A model generated the notes under the pieces. The model made no database searches, was not told where the DNA came from, and saw nothing but the letters and a program-made list of their open reading frames with translations. The position numbers and the translations under genes were made by a program. DNA of 64,000 nt from Streptomyces sp. NBC_01235 (GTDB taxonomy: Bacteria; Actinomycetota; Actinomycetes; Streptomycetales; Streptomycetaceae), in the NCBI RefSeq assembly GCF_035989285.1, contig NZ_CP108513.1:7750001-7814000 (forward strand), given 5' to 3'. Shown piece after piece: positions 37,126-46,900 of this stretch. Each line of letters starts with the position of its first letter. Positions within the stretch are counted from its first letter, which is position 1.

Positions 37126-37707
37126 CTACCGCAACCGTGCCATGAGCGCATGCTCCACAAGAGTGATCAGCGCGGACTTGGCGTCAGCGCGATGCCTCGC
37201 GTCCGTCGTGATGATCGGGGTGTCCGGGCCGATCTGCAGCGCCTCGCGCACCTCGTCCGGGTTGTACGGCTGGTTGCCGTCGAAGCCGTTCAACGCGATG
37301 ACGAAGGGGAGACCGCTGTTCTCGAAGTAGTCGACCGCGGGGAAGCAGTCGGCGAGACGGCGGGTGTCCACGAGCACGATCGCGCCGATCGCGCCGCGCA
37401 CCAGGTCGTCCCACATGAACCAGAAGCGGTCCTGGCCGGGCGTACCGAAGAGGTACAGGATCAGGTCCTGGTCCAGGGTGATGCGGCCGAAGTCCATGGC
37501 GACCGTGGTGGTCGTCTTGTCCCCGGTGTGGGTGAGGTCGTCGATACCCGCCGACGCGGACGTCATGACGGCCTCGGTACGCAGCGGATTGATCTCCGAA
37601 ACAGCCCCGACGAACGTGGTCTTGCCCACGCCGAAGCCGCCCGCCACCACGATCTTCGCGGAAGTGGTGGAGCGGGAGGGACCCCCGCTAGAGCTTGCGA
37701 AGTCCAC
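37126..37707 (-). CDS. cvnD2: Conservon small GTPase CvnD (second conservon)
   Basis: A 193-residue Ras-like GTPase of the CvnD family, working with CvnA-C in a membrane-linked G-protein-like complex. The P-loop is GGFGVGKTT, the switch region holds TSTTV-like KTTTTVAMDFG, and the G3 site reads LFGTPGQDRF. The usual NKxD base-recognition motif is NGFD here. It starts at GTG 37707 inside the end of cvnC (20-base overlap). It is nearly identical to the CvnD of the other conservon. The number is tentative. Confidence 0.93.
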   Translation of the reverse strand: MDFASSSGGPSRSTTSAKIVVAGGFGVGKTTFVGAVSEINPLRTEAVMTSASAGIDDLTHTGDKTTTTVAMDFGRITLDQDLILYLFGTPGQDRFWFMWDDLVRGAIGAIVLVDTRRLADCFPAVDYFENSGLPFVIALNGFDGNQPYNPDEVREALQIGPDTPIITTDARHRADAKSALITLVEHALMARLR

Positions 37708-38275
37708 TGAGCACCCTTTCGAGCAGTGTCACGTCTGGCTGGCCGCCGGCGCTCTCGTCGCCGCCGGGCTGATGGATGGCGACCAGGCCCGCCTCCGCCA
37801 AGTCGGCGACGAGGATCCTGGCCACGCCGAGAGGGATGGTCAGCAGCGCCGAGATCTCGGCGACCGACTTGATCTCTCGGCAGAGGTTGCAGATCCGCTG
37901 ATGCTCGGGCAGTTGGCCCTGCATCTGATGCGGCTGCGCAGTGGTGTGCACCAGCGCCTCGATGGCGAGCTGGTAACGCGGGCGGGTCCGGCCACCGGTC
38001 ATGGCGTACGGACGCACCAACGGGTTGTGCGATGCCCCGGCGGGTGCCGGTTCGGAGGTGCGGCGCTGCGGCTGCACTGGCTGGATGCGCGGGGCGGGGG
38101 GCTGGTCGTACGGGGACGGTCCGGGGCCCTGCGGGCCCTGGGGCGTGTACGGCCGCTGCTGGCTGGGCGCGGAGGGGAAGTTGTAACGGTTCGGGTTCTG
38201 GGAACCGTCGCCCTGGCCCTGGGCAGGGCCGTACGACCAGTTACCCGAATTCGAACCGCCTGGGGGTGTTGCCAC
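37688..38275 (-). CDS. cvnC2: Conservon protein CvnC, DUF742 (second conservon)
   Basis: A 195-residue protein. A Pro/Gln/Gly-rich disordered N-terminus of about 90 residues precedes a conserved DUF742 domain (LVRPYAMTGGRTRPRYQLAI, EHQRICNLCREIKSVAEISA, LGVARILVADLAEAGLVAIH), a winged-helix-like fold. GTG 38275 has GGAGGAGAG upstream; the open frame extends ten codons further without a site. It is longer than its paralogue (132 residues) because of the N-terminal tail. Confidence 0.92.
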   Translation of the reverse strand: MATPPGGSNSGNWSYGPAQGQGDGSQNPNRYNFPSAPSQQRPYTPQGPQGPGPSPYDQPPAPRIQPVQPQRRTSEPAPAGASHNPLVRPYAMTGGRTRPRYQLAIEALVHTTAQPHQMQGQLPEHQRICNLCREIKSVAEISALLTIPLGVARILVADLAEAGLVAIHQPGGDESAGGQPDVTLLERVLSGLRKL

Positions 38276-38371
38276 TCTCTCTCCTCCTCCGACTGTGCCT
38301 GGCACCCATCACGTGGAAGCCGCGTCCCGAAACCCTACGGCCTCGGGACGCCAAAACGCACCGTCCGTCTG

Positions 38372-38794
38372 TTAGTTGAGAAGGCTCCCTTGGAGCTCTG
38401 CACGAAGGTCGGGCGTCAGGACCGAACCCGCACGGTCCACCAGAAGGGCCATCTCGTACCCAATGAGGCCGATGTCGGCCTCGGGGTGAGCGAGAACCGC
38501 GAGCGAGGAACCGTCGGATACGGACATGATGAAGAGGAATCCCCGCTCCATCTCCACAACCGTCTGGTTCACGCTGCCTCCCTCGAAGATCCGGGAGGCG
38601 CCTGCCGTCAGGGACGTCAGACCGGAGGCGACGGCCGCGAGCTGGTCGGCACGGTCGCGGGGGAAGCCTTCGGACATCGCCAGAAGGAGTCCGTCGGCGG
38701 AGACCACCACCGTGTGGGACACCCCCGGGGTGTTGTCCACGAAGTTGGTGATCAACCAGTTCAGGTTCTGTGCCGCCTGGCTCATCGGGCTCAC
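38372..38794 (-). CDS. cvnB2: Conservon Roadblock/LC7 protein CvnB (second conservon)
   Basis: A 140-residue Roadblock/LC7-domain protein, the likely GTPase-activating or scaffold partner of CvnD. The core reads TPGVSHTVVVSADGLLLAMS, ADQLAAVASGLTSL, EMERGFLFIMSVSDGSSLAVL. I count 7 differences from the 140-residue paralogue in the other conservon. The GTG at 38794 is seven bases after GGAG; an ATG three codons in is possible. It begins just after the cvnA stop. Confidence 0.93.
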   Translation of the reverse strand: MSPMSQAAQNLNWLITNFVDNTPGVSHTVVVSADGLLLAMSEGFPRDRADQLAAVASGLTSLTAGASRIFEGGSVNQTVVEMERGFLFIMSVSDGSSLAVLAHPEADIGLIGYEMALLVDRAGSVLTPDLRAELQGSLLN

Positions 38795-38795
38795 A

Positions 38796-41700
38796 CTAAC
38801 GCTCCTGGTTGTAGGTGCTGTCAGGACCGAAGCCCTGGCCGTTCGTTTCACTGCTTCCTGCGTTGCGTCCCCGCTGGACGCCCCGACGCAGGTTGCTCAA
38901 CCTGCCTCGGACGTCCTCCGGGGCGCGGGAGACCTGAGGGCCTCCCTGGGGGGTGTTCTCGGCCGCGCCCTCGACCAGATTGGCCTTGGGTACCCGCCGC
39001 GGCAGGCCGGAGGAGGTGACCCCACCCGCCTTGGGCTTCTTCAGAGCGGAGGCCTGCTGCCAGCGCTCGTCGTTCGCCGAACGCCAGATGTCGCCGCCCT
39101 TGCCCTCCGACGAGGAGGCCGCCACTTCCTGCTTCGCGGGGCCCGAGCCGTTCGCACCGCTTGCGGTGGAGCCGCGGCGGGGGAGACCGGCGTCGGTCAG
39201 CGCGTGGGAGGCGGAGGGGGTCGGTCCCGGACGATCGAAGCCTACGCGGTTCTGCTCACCCGCGTCAGCGGCCTGCACGGATTCCGCTTCCGGAGCGTAC
39301 TGGTCCGGGTAGCCGTTCTGGTAACCGCTCGTGTGACCGTTCTGCTGGGGCCAGTCGTCCTGATAGGACTGCTGCTCCTCGTACGGCTGGAAGCCCTCGG
39401 AGGCGGTGGCGGGGGACGCCGTCCGCTCCTCCTGGACGGGCTCCGCATACGCCGGGTCCGGGTAGCCGCCGTTCGACGAGAAGCCGTCGTTCTGCGGCAG
39501 GCCGCCGTTCGTGGAGTACGAGTCGGTCTGCGGCAGACCGCCGTTGGGCGCGAAGTACTGATCGTCGTACGCCGGCCGCTGCTGCTCTTCGTACGCCGTC
39601 TGCTGGTCGAACGCCGCGGGCTGTTCGGCGTAGCCGGTCGCGCTGTTGTCGTAGCCGCCGCGGGTGCCGTTCTGGGCGGGGTCGTAGCCGTTCTGGCCCG
39701 CGTCGTACGCCTGCGGCTGACGGGGCGAGTCGAAGCCCTCGCCGAAGGCCGGCGTCTCGCCGGACTGCTGCTGCGCGGGCTGGCGGCCCGGCTGATCCTG
39801 GCCCGGCTGGGACTCCAGGGCCGCACGGCGTTCCTCGCGCATCAGGGAGCGGCCCACCGGGTCCAGCTCGCGGATGTCGTCGGGGACCTCGTACTGGCTG
39901 TCGTCGAAGCCGAGCTCGGCGGCGGTGCGCATGGGCAGACCGTTGTTGAAGTCCTCGCCGCCGGCGCCGAAGTTCTGCTCCGGGATGATCTGCGAGACGG
40001 TGAACTCGTCGCGGTCGGGCTGGTGCTCGCCGCCACCGCCGCCGTGCGTGATCGCGTCGGGCAGCATGACCAGCGAGGTCGTACCGGCCTGCTCGCCCGA
40101 GGGGCGCAGCTGGACGCGGATGCCGTGCCGGTCGGACAGCCGGCCGACCACGAACAGGCCCATGCGCTGCGAGATCGCGGCGTCCACCGTCGGCGGGTTG
40201 GCCAGCTTGTGGTTGATGTCCGCGAAGTCCTCGGCGGTGAGGCCGATGCCCTTGTCGTGGATCTCGATCATGACCCGACCGTCGGGGAGACGGGTGGCCG
40301 TGACCCGGACCTTGGTCTGCGGGGAGGAGAACGTCGTCGCGTTCTCCAGGAGCTCGGCGAGCAGGTGCACGAGGTCGGTCACGGCGCGGCCGTGGATCTC
40401 GGCCTCCGGTACGCCCGACAGCTCGACGCGCTCGTACTGCTCCACCTCGGAGGAGGCGGCGCGCAGCACGTCGACCAGCGGGACCGGCTGGTCCCAGCGG
40501 CGTCCGGGCTCCTCGCCGGCGAGGACGAGGAGGTTCTCACCGTTGCGGCGCATACGGGTCGCGAGGTGGTCCAGCCGGAAGAGGTTCTCCAGCTGGTCCG
40601 GGTCGGCCTCGTTGTTCTCCAGGTCGGTGATCAGGGTCAGCTGGCCCTCGATCAGCGACTGGTTGCGGCGCGAGAGGTTGGTGAAGATCGCGTTGATGTT
40701 GCCCCGCAGCAGAGCCTGCTCGGCGGCGAGCCGGACGGCCTCGCGGTGGACCTGGTCGAAGGCGCGGGCGACCTCGCCGATCTCGTCCGTCGTGGTGATC
40801 GGGATCGGCGCGACCCGGGTGTCGACCCGGCCGGGGTCGGTGCGGGAGAGCTGGTCGACCAGCATCGGCAGCCGCTGTTCGGCGATGCCGAAGGCGGCGT
40901 TGCGCAGCTGGCGCATCGCGCGGCTCATCTGGCGGGCCACGGCCCCGGCGAGGATGAACGCCAGGAGCAGGGCGACGACGACGGCGGCACCGGTGATGAT
41001 CGCGGAGGTCTTGGCGTCAGCGGCGATGTCCGAGGCGTCGCCCACCGCGCGGTTGATGAGCTCGCTCTCGACCTGGCTGTAACCGTCGAACTTGAGGGTC
41101 GCGGCCGACATCCACGCCGAGGCGGTGATGCCCTGGTCCGCGAGCTGGGAGGGGGTCTGCCCGCTGCCGATCGCCTGGATCATCTTGTCCATCGCGGGCG
41201 GAGCGGTGAAGTCCTGGTTCGCGGCCTCCGCCTTGGTCTTCGCGTCGGCGACCTGCTTCTCGCCCTCCGCGGTCTTCTCCGTCATGACCTGCGTGAGCCG
41301 TGCCGCGTCCTGGACGGTGCCGCCGGAGACGAACTCCTGCTGAGCGACGCCCTCGAGGTAGGCATACGAGGTGAAGGCGGTGACCTGCTGCGCGTAGACC
41401 TTCTCGTCGGGGCTCGGCCGGACCAGCAGGTGCATGCCGATCGCGCGCTGCAGGGACTCGGCGCCCTTGGCAAGGGCGATCGCGTAGACCGTGCGCCCGT
41501 AGGCGGTGATGTTGCCGGTGCCGAGGCCGAGCTCGTTGGAGAACTCCATCAACAGGTGCTCGACCGCGACGTAGCCCTCTTCGGTCTTCACCGGGTCCAT
41601 GGTCTTGGTGTAGGCGGCCGCACGAATCTTCGTCAGCGTCGGCTCGGCCTCCTCCACGAGCTTCAGACGGCGCTTCAGGCCGTCCTTGTCCGGCATCCCC

Positions 41701-42128
41701 GCGACCTCGTCGTGGAAGGCGGAGGCCGCCGCGTCGGTGACGGAGCGGACTTTCTTGACGCTCGCGTCGGCCGTCTTGCCCTGCAGCAGAGGCTGGGCGG
41801 TGACGTCCCGCTCGTTGAGGAGGGCCTCGGCGTAGTCGCCGGCGGCGGCCACGATCTTCGCGACCTTCTCGGCGTCCTGCGCCTCCTGCCAGGTGTCGAT
41901 CGAGCTCTTCACCTGGAAGCCGCCCATGACCAGGCCGACGACCACGGGTATGAGCAGGATCGCGTTCAGCCGGGTCGGCACCCGCCAGTTGCGTGGGGAG
42001 AGACGGCCGCCGCTCTTCGCGGGTGCGGCCGTCGGCTCCGAGCCGGGCGCAGGGGTCGCCGCTCCGCGCGGCGGCGGGGTGAAGTTGCCCCGGGCCGCCG
42101 GCTCGGGACTTTTCTTGCTTCGCCTCAC
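38796..42128 (-). CDS. cvnA2: Conservon sensor-kinase-like protein CvnA (second conservon)
   Basis: A 1110-residue membrane protein. Membrane helix 1 (about 54-72), a large external NIT-type helical sensor region, membrane helix 2 near residue 365-385, HAMP, a helical DHp-like region (LDHLATRMRRNGENLLVLAG) and an HATPase domain with N-box LLAELLENATTFSS and G-boxes DKGIGL and GLFVVGRLSDRHG. A 370-residue Gln/Tyr/Pro/Gly-rich tail follows and includes NGGLPQ repeats. It likely relays external signals to CvnB-D. GTG start. It is the first gene of its operon. Confidence 0.92.
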   Translation of the reverse strand: MRRSKKSPEPAARGNFTPPPRGAATPAPGSEPTAAPAKSGGRLSPRNWRVPTRLNAILLIPVVVGLVMGGFQVKSSIDTWQEAQDAEKVAKIVAAAGDYAEALLNERDVTAQPLLQGKTADASVKKVRSVTDAAASAFHDEVAGMPDKDGLKRRLKLVEEAEPTLTKIRAAAYTKTMDPVKTEEGYVAVEHLLMEFSNELGLGTGNITAYGRTVYAIALAKGAESLQRAIGMHLLVRPSPDEKVYAQQVTAFTSYAYLEGVAQQEFVSGGTVQDAARLTQVMTEKTAEGEKQVADAKTKAEAANQDFTAPPAMDKMIQAIGSGQTPSQLADQGITASAWMSAATLKFDGYSQVESELINRAVGDASDIAADAKTSAIITGAAVVVALLLAFILAGAVARQMSRAMRQLRNAAFGIAEQRLPMLVDQLSRTDPGRVDTRVAPIPITTTDEIGEVARAFDQVHREAVRLAAEQALLRGNINAIFTNLSRRNQSLIEGQLTLITDLENNEADPDQLENLFRLDHLATRMRRNGENLLVLAGEEPGRRWDQPVPLVDVLRAASSEVEQYERVELSGVPEAEIHGRAVTDLVHLLAELLENATTFSSPQTKVRVTATRLPDGRVMIEIHDKGIGLTAEDFADINHKLANPPTVDAAISQRMGLFVVGRLSDRHGIRVQLRPSGEQAGTTSLVMLPDAITHGGGGGEHQPDRDEFTVSQIIPEQNFGAGGEDFNNGLPMRTAAELGFDDSQYEVPDDIRELDPVGRSLMREERRAALESQPGQDQPGRQPAQQQSGETPAFGEGFDSPRQPQAYDAGQNGYDPAQNGTRGGYDNSATGYAEQPAAFDQQTAYEEQQRPAYDDQYFAPNGGLPQTDSYSTNGGLPQNDGFSSNGGYPDPAYAEPVQEERTASPATASEGFQPYEEQQSYQDDWPQQNGHTSGYQNGYPDQYAPEAESVQAADAGEQNRVGFDRPGPTPSASHALTDAGLPRRGSTASGANGSGPAKQEVAASSSEGKGGDIWRSANDERWQQASALKKPKAGGVTSSGLPRRVPKANLVEGAAENTPQGGPQVSRAPEDVRGRLSNLRRGVQRGRNAGSSETNGQGFGPDSTYNQER

Positions 42129-42504
42129 TCGACCAACAACCTCTCGGCGGTCGGCACCTTCGTCGTGCCGCAGTGTCTCAGAGCCCGGTCAGCCATCGAC
42201 CATGAGTACGTCATTGACTATTGGGCAGTTCAGGCATTCCAGCACGACGACCAGTGCTCCTCCAAACATGGGAAAGAGTTGGTTCGACGTGATGTAAACC
42301 CCAGATAAAACGGTCAAAAAGAACGAGCCCCACCATAAGGCGGGGCCTTCGTGAGCACAGCGAGACCAAGTGACCGCGACGCGTGGCCGTACCACCGGAT
42401 TCCTCTGCCGAAACGTTATGAACACCGGAGCCGGCCGTGTCAAAGGCCACAGCCGACTCCGAAGCGTCTACGACAACTGCCGTACGCGCCTGGGTATTTG
42501 AAAG
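42129..42504. other. Inter-conservon region
   Basis: A 376-base gap, fairly AT-rich for this genome, containing the terminator of the upstream conservon and presumably the promoter of cvnA2 on the minus strand. No gene or RNA was recognised. Confidence 0.5.
42315..42346 (-). terminator. Terminator after first conservon (minus strand)
   Basis: On the minus strand GCCCCGCC-TTAT-GGTGGGGC forms an 8-bp stem with one mismatch, followed by TCGTTCTTTTTGACC. It lies 160 bases after cvnD1. Confidence 0.65.
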
Positions 42505-43080
42505 TTACCGCAGTCGCGCCATGAGTGCGTGCTCGACCAGCGTGATCAGCGCGCTCTTGGCATCCGAGCGATGCCGGGCGTCCGTCGTGATGATCGGGGT
42601 GTCCGGGCCGATCTGCAGCGCCTCGCGCACCTCTTCGGGCTGGTAGGGCTGCTGGCCGTCGAAGCCGTTGAGGGCGACGACGAACGGCAGACCGCTGTTC
42701 TCGAAGTAGTCGACCGCGGGGAAGCAGTCGGCCAGCCGCCGCGTGTCCACGAGCACCACCGCGCCGATGGCGCCGCGCACCAGATCGTCCCACATGAACC
42801 AGAACCGGTCCTGGCCCGGCGTACCGAACAGGTAGAGGATCAGGTCCTGGTCGAGCGTGATGCGGCCGAAGTCCATGGCCACCGTGGTGGTGGTCTTGTC
42901 CCCGGTGTGGGTGAGGTCGTCGATGCCCGCGCTCGCGGACGTCATCACGGCCTCCGTACGAAGCGGGTTGATCTCGGAGACCGCTCCCACGAACGTGGTC
43001 TTGCCCACGCCGAAGCCGCCCGCCACCACGATCTTCGCCGAGGTGGTGGCCCGGCCACCGTCAGAGCTTGCGAAGTCCAC
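42505..43080 (-). CDS. cvnD1: Conservon small GTPase CvnD (first conservon)
   Basis: A 191-residue GTPase with P-loop GGFGVGKTT, FGTPGQDRF at G3 and NGFD in place of NKxD. It differs from the second-conservon copy by about eight substitutions and a two-residue gap near the N-terminus. The start (GTG 43080) overlaps the end of cvnC1 by 20 bases, the same arrangement as in the other operon, so translational coupling is conserved. Confidence 0.93.
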   Translation of the reverse strand: MDFASSDGGRATTSAKIVVAGGFGVGKTTFVGAVSEINPLRTEAVMTSASAGIDDLTHTGDKTTTTVAMDFGRITLDQDLILYLFGTPGQDRFWFMWDDLVRGAIGAVVLVDTRRLADCFPAVDYFENSGLPFVVALNGFDGQQPYQPEEVREALQIGPDTPIITTDARHRSDAKSALITLVEHALMARLR

Positions 43081-43459
43081 TGAGCACCCTTTCGAGCAGC
43101 GTCACGTCCGGTGCGCCGCCGTTGTTCTCGTCGCCGCCCGGCTGGTGGATGGCCACCAGGCCGGCCTCGGCGAGGTCCGCGACGAGGATCCGCGCCACAC
43201 CCAGCGGCATGGCCAGGAGAGCCGAGACCTCCGCGACCGACTTGACCTCGCGGCACAGGTGGCAGATGCGCTGGTGCTCCGGGAGCAGCCCCATGAGCGC
43301 TGCCGGGTCGGCCGTGGTGCTGATCAGCGCCTCGATGGCGAGCTGATAGCGCGGCCGGGTCCGGCCACCGGTCATCGCGTACGGACGCACCAGCGGCTGG
43401 TCGCCCTCATCCCCGTACGGCTCCGCGTACGGATCATGATGGGCGGTGGGCGGGGTCAT
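43061..43459 (-). CDS. cvnC1: Conservon protein CvnC, DUF742 (first conservon)
   Basis: A 132-residue DUF742 protein with a short acidic, Tyr-containing N-terminus and the conserved LVRPYAMTGGRTRPRYQLAI, CHLCREVKSVAEVSALLAMP and LVADLAEAGLVAIHQPGG. ATG 43459 is preceded by GGAGGATCC. A 112-base gap with an inverted repeat (CCGTCCG/CGGACGG) separates it from cvnB1. Confidence 0.92.
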   Translation of the reverse strand: MTPPTAHHDPYAEPYGDEGDQPLVRPYAMTGGRTRPRYQLAIEALISTTADPAALMGLLPEHQRICHLCREVKSVAEVSALLAMPLGVARILVADLAEAGLVAIHQPGGDENNGGAPDVTLLERVLSGLRKL

Positions 43460-43571
43460 GGATCCTCCGGGCGGGACAGCATTCTCGGTCAGTCGTGCCG
43501 TCCGTCGAGGCCGGTGGGGGGAGTGTGTCGGCCGGACGGTGATTTCGTGAGGTGGGTGGTACTCGGGCGGG

Positions 43572-43994
43572 TCAGTGGAGCAGACTGCCCTGGAGCTCGG
43601 CGCGCAGGTCGGGCGTGAGTACCGCGCCCGCCCGGTCGACGAGGAGCGCCATCTCGTAGCCCACGAGGCCGATGTCACATTCGGGGTGCGCGAGGACGGC
43701 GAGGGACGAGCCGTCCGAGACGGACATGAGGAAGAGGAAACCTCGTTCCATCTCGACGACGGTCTGCGCGACGCTGCCGCCCTCGAAGATCCGGGAGGCC
43801 CCGGCCGTCAGCGAGGTCAGCCCCGACGCGACGGCCGCCAGCTGGTCGGCACGGTCGCGCGGAAAGCCCTCGGACATCGCGAGAAGGAGCCCGTCGGCGG
43901 ACACCACGACGGTGTGGGACACCCCGGGGGTGTTGTCCACGAAGTTGGTGATCAACCAGTTCAGGTTCTGTGCCGCCTGGCTCATCTGGCTCAA
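43572..43994 (-). CDS. cvnB1: Conservon Roadblock/LC7 protein CvnB (first conservon)
   Basis: A 140-residue Roadblock/LC7 protein beginning MSQMSQAAQNLNWLITNFVD in the TTG-started form, which keeps the same six to seven-base distance from GGAG as its paralogue; an ATG three codons in is the alternative. The domain residues are almost unchanged relative to the other copy. Confidence 0.92.
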   Translation of the reverse strand: MSQMSQAAQNLNWLITNFVDNTPGVSHTVVVSADGLLLAMSEGFPRDRADQLAAVASGLTSLTAGASRIFEGGSVAQTVVEMERGFLFLMSVSDGSSLAVLAHPECDIGLVGYEMALLVDRAGAVLTPDLRAELQGSLLH

Positions 43995-46900
43995 CTAACG
44001 CTCCTGCTGGTGAGTGGGGTTCGGGAAGCTGCCGGTCTGGCCGTTGCCGACCTGACGACCCTGCGCGATACCCCGACGGAGATTGGTCAGCCGTCCACGT
44101 ACGTCGTCAGGCGCACGAGAGACCTGCGGACCGGTTTGGTGCTGTTGCTGCTGAGCCGTGCCCGGGACGAGGTTCGCCCGGGGCACCCGGCGCGGCAGGC
44201 CGGAAGTGGTGACGCCGCCCGCGGCCGGCTGCCTGACGCGCTCGGCCTGCCGGACGAGCTCGTCGTTCGGCGAGGTGCGCCAGGAGGCACTGGCGGCAGC
44301 GGGACGCTGAGGAGCAGCCGGAGCTTGCGGCTGCTGGTGCTGCTGTGAAGCACGATCCGGAGCCGGCGCAGGACCGCCGCCCGCCTGCTGACCGTGGAAC
44401 CAGTTGGTCTCCAACGTGTCGTACAGCGGCGTACGGCCGTCACCGGGACCGGCCGGCGGCAGCGCCTCCGGCTCGGGACGCCCGGCCGGGCGCTGCGGGA
44501 CCGTGGGCTGCGGCGGAGTGCCGTAGCCACCCGGCTGCGTGGTGGGGAACTGACCCGTGGACGAGGGGTCCTGGCGGCCGGGCAGGGAGTGCTGGCCGGT
44601 CGAGGAGCCGTCGTAGCCGGGTGCGGGGAACTGGCCGGTGGAGCCGTTGTCGTACGCCTGCGGGGCGAACTGGTTCGGGCCCGCCGGAGCGTTCTGCCCG
44701 CTCCTGGTGCCGAAGACGTCGGACCGGGTGTAGCCGTTGTTGTCCTGCTGCCCCTGACCGTCGGTGCCGGGGCGCTCGAACTGCCCGGTGTCCTGTCGGC
44801 CGCTGGTGCCCGGCCGCTGGAACTGGCCGGTGTCCTGTCGGCCGTCGAAGCCCGTCTGGCCGTTGCCCACGGCCGGGAACTGGCCCGTGCTCTGCAGACC
44901 GTTCGCCACGGGGCGGCCGAAGTCGGCGGGACCCGCCGGACCCTGGCGCTCGTCCAGCCGCGGGATCGCCGGTATCTCGGTGGTGGCTCCGGGGCCCTGA
45001 CGGTCGTCGATGCGGGGCATGCGCGAGGTCTGGGCGACGTCCGGCTCCTCGTGGCCGCGCGGGGCGTCCAGCGGGGTGCGCGGCACCGGAGGCTGGGCGT
45101 TCTCGTCACCCCAGCTCGGCACGCGCGGCTGCGGGTTGCCGCCGGGCAGCTCGGCGCGCGGACCACCGCGCGGCGGAAGCTGCGGCTGACGGCCGCGGCC
45201 GCCCTGCTCGGCCTTGCTGCCCCGCTGCTGCGGCGGGCGTCCGCCACCGAACATGTCCGGGCCCTGCGTGCCCGTACCGGCCGCCTGGAGACCCTGCGGC
45301 GCGCCGGGTGCCTGGCCGCCGAAGCCGGCGCCCGCACCGGCCGGAGCGGGTCGGCCCTGCTGGGGGGAGGCCGGCGGCTGCTGCGGACCGCGCGGCGGCT
45401 GGCCGCCGGGACGGCCACCGCCGTCACGGCCGGGCAGCGCGGCCCGGGGACCCTGGCCGGCGGCGAGCCGACCGCCCCCGCCGGGACCGGCGCCGAGGGC
45501 ACCGCCACCGGCCGGCGCACCGGCGCCGAGGGCACCGCCCTGCGAGCCGTTCTGGCGACGCGCGGCGGCGACGCCCGCCGCGGCCTGCGCGGCGGCGGGG
45601 CCACCCGCGCCGCCGCCCTGACCCGGCTTGGGCTGGGGCTTGTTGCCGCCCTGGGCGACGTCCACCGGCAGCATGACCAGCGCGGTCGTACCACCGGAGT
45701 CGGACGGGCGCAGCTGGATGCGGATGCCGTGACGCTGCGACAGACGACCGACCACGAACAGACCCATGCGGCGGGAGACCGACACGTCCACGGTGGGCGG
45801 CGAGGCGAGTCGCTCGTTGATCGCGGCGAGGTCCTCGGGGGAGAGGCCGATGCCGGTGTCGTGGATCTCGATCAGCACGCGGCCGTCGGGCAGCGCGTGA
45901 CCGGTGACCTTGACCTTGGTCTGCGGCGAGGAGAACGAGGTGGCGTTCTCCAGCAGCTCGGCGAGGAGGTGCACGAGGTCGTTGACGACCCGGCCGGCGA
46001 CCTCGGTCGTCGGCACGGAGGACAGCTCGATGCGCTCGTACTGCTCCACCTCGGACGCGGCGGCACGCAGCACGTCGACCAGCGGGACCGGACGGGTCCA
46101 GCGGCGGCCGGGCTCCTCACCCGCGAGGACGAGGAGGTTCTCACCGTTACGGCGCATGCGGGTCGCGAGGTGGTCGAGCTTGAAGAGCGAGGACAGCTGG
46201 TCCGGGTCGGCCTCGCGGGACTCCAGTTCGGAGATGAGCGAGAGCTGACGCTGGATGAGGCCCTGGGAGCGGCGCGAGAGGTTGGTGAACATCGCGTTGA
46301 CGTTGCCCCGCAGCAGAGCCTGCTCGGCGGCGAGGCGGACCGCCTCGCGGTGCACGTCGTCGAAGGCCGCGGCCACCTGGCCGATCTCGTCCCGGGAGTG
46401 CACACCGACCGACTCCACGGACGTGTCGACGTCCTGCGGGTCGGACTCGGACAGCTGCTTGACGAGCTCGGGCAGGCGGTCCTGGGCGACCTTGGTGGCG
46501 GTCTCCTGGAGGCGGCGCAGCGAGCGGATCATGGACCGGGCGACGACGAACGCGCCGACCAGCGAGACACCGAGCACGAGCAGGATCAGGGCACCGGAGA
46601 TGATCGCTTCGCGCTCCGACTCGGCGCGCAGCTCACGCGCCTTCTGCTCCATGTCCTCGAGCAGCGTGTGCTCGATGTTGTTCATCTGGGTGATCTTGGT
46701 CGTGCTGTCGTCGATCCAGTCCTGGTAGGACCGCTTGTCAAGCGACTGCAGACCGGTGGAGGAGCTGAGCGCCCGGGTGGCGTAGGTGTCCGCCTCCTCG
46801 ATGACCGGGTTGCCCTGCTCGATGGGCTTCAGCAGCTCCTCGGCGCCGTCGTCGCCGTAGATGCTGCGGAAGCTCCCGAGTTCGGAGTCCTGGTTCTGGA

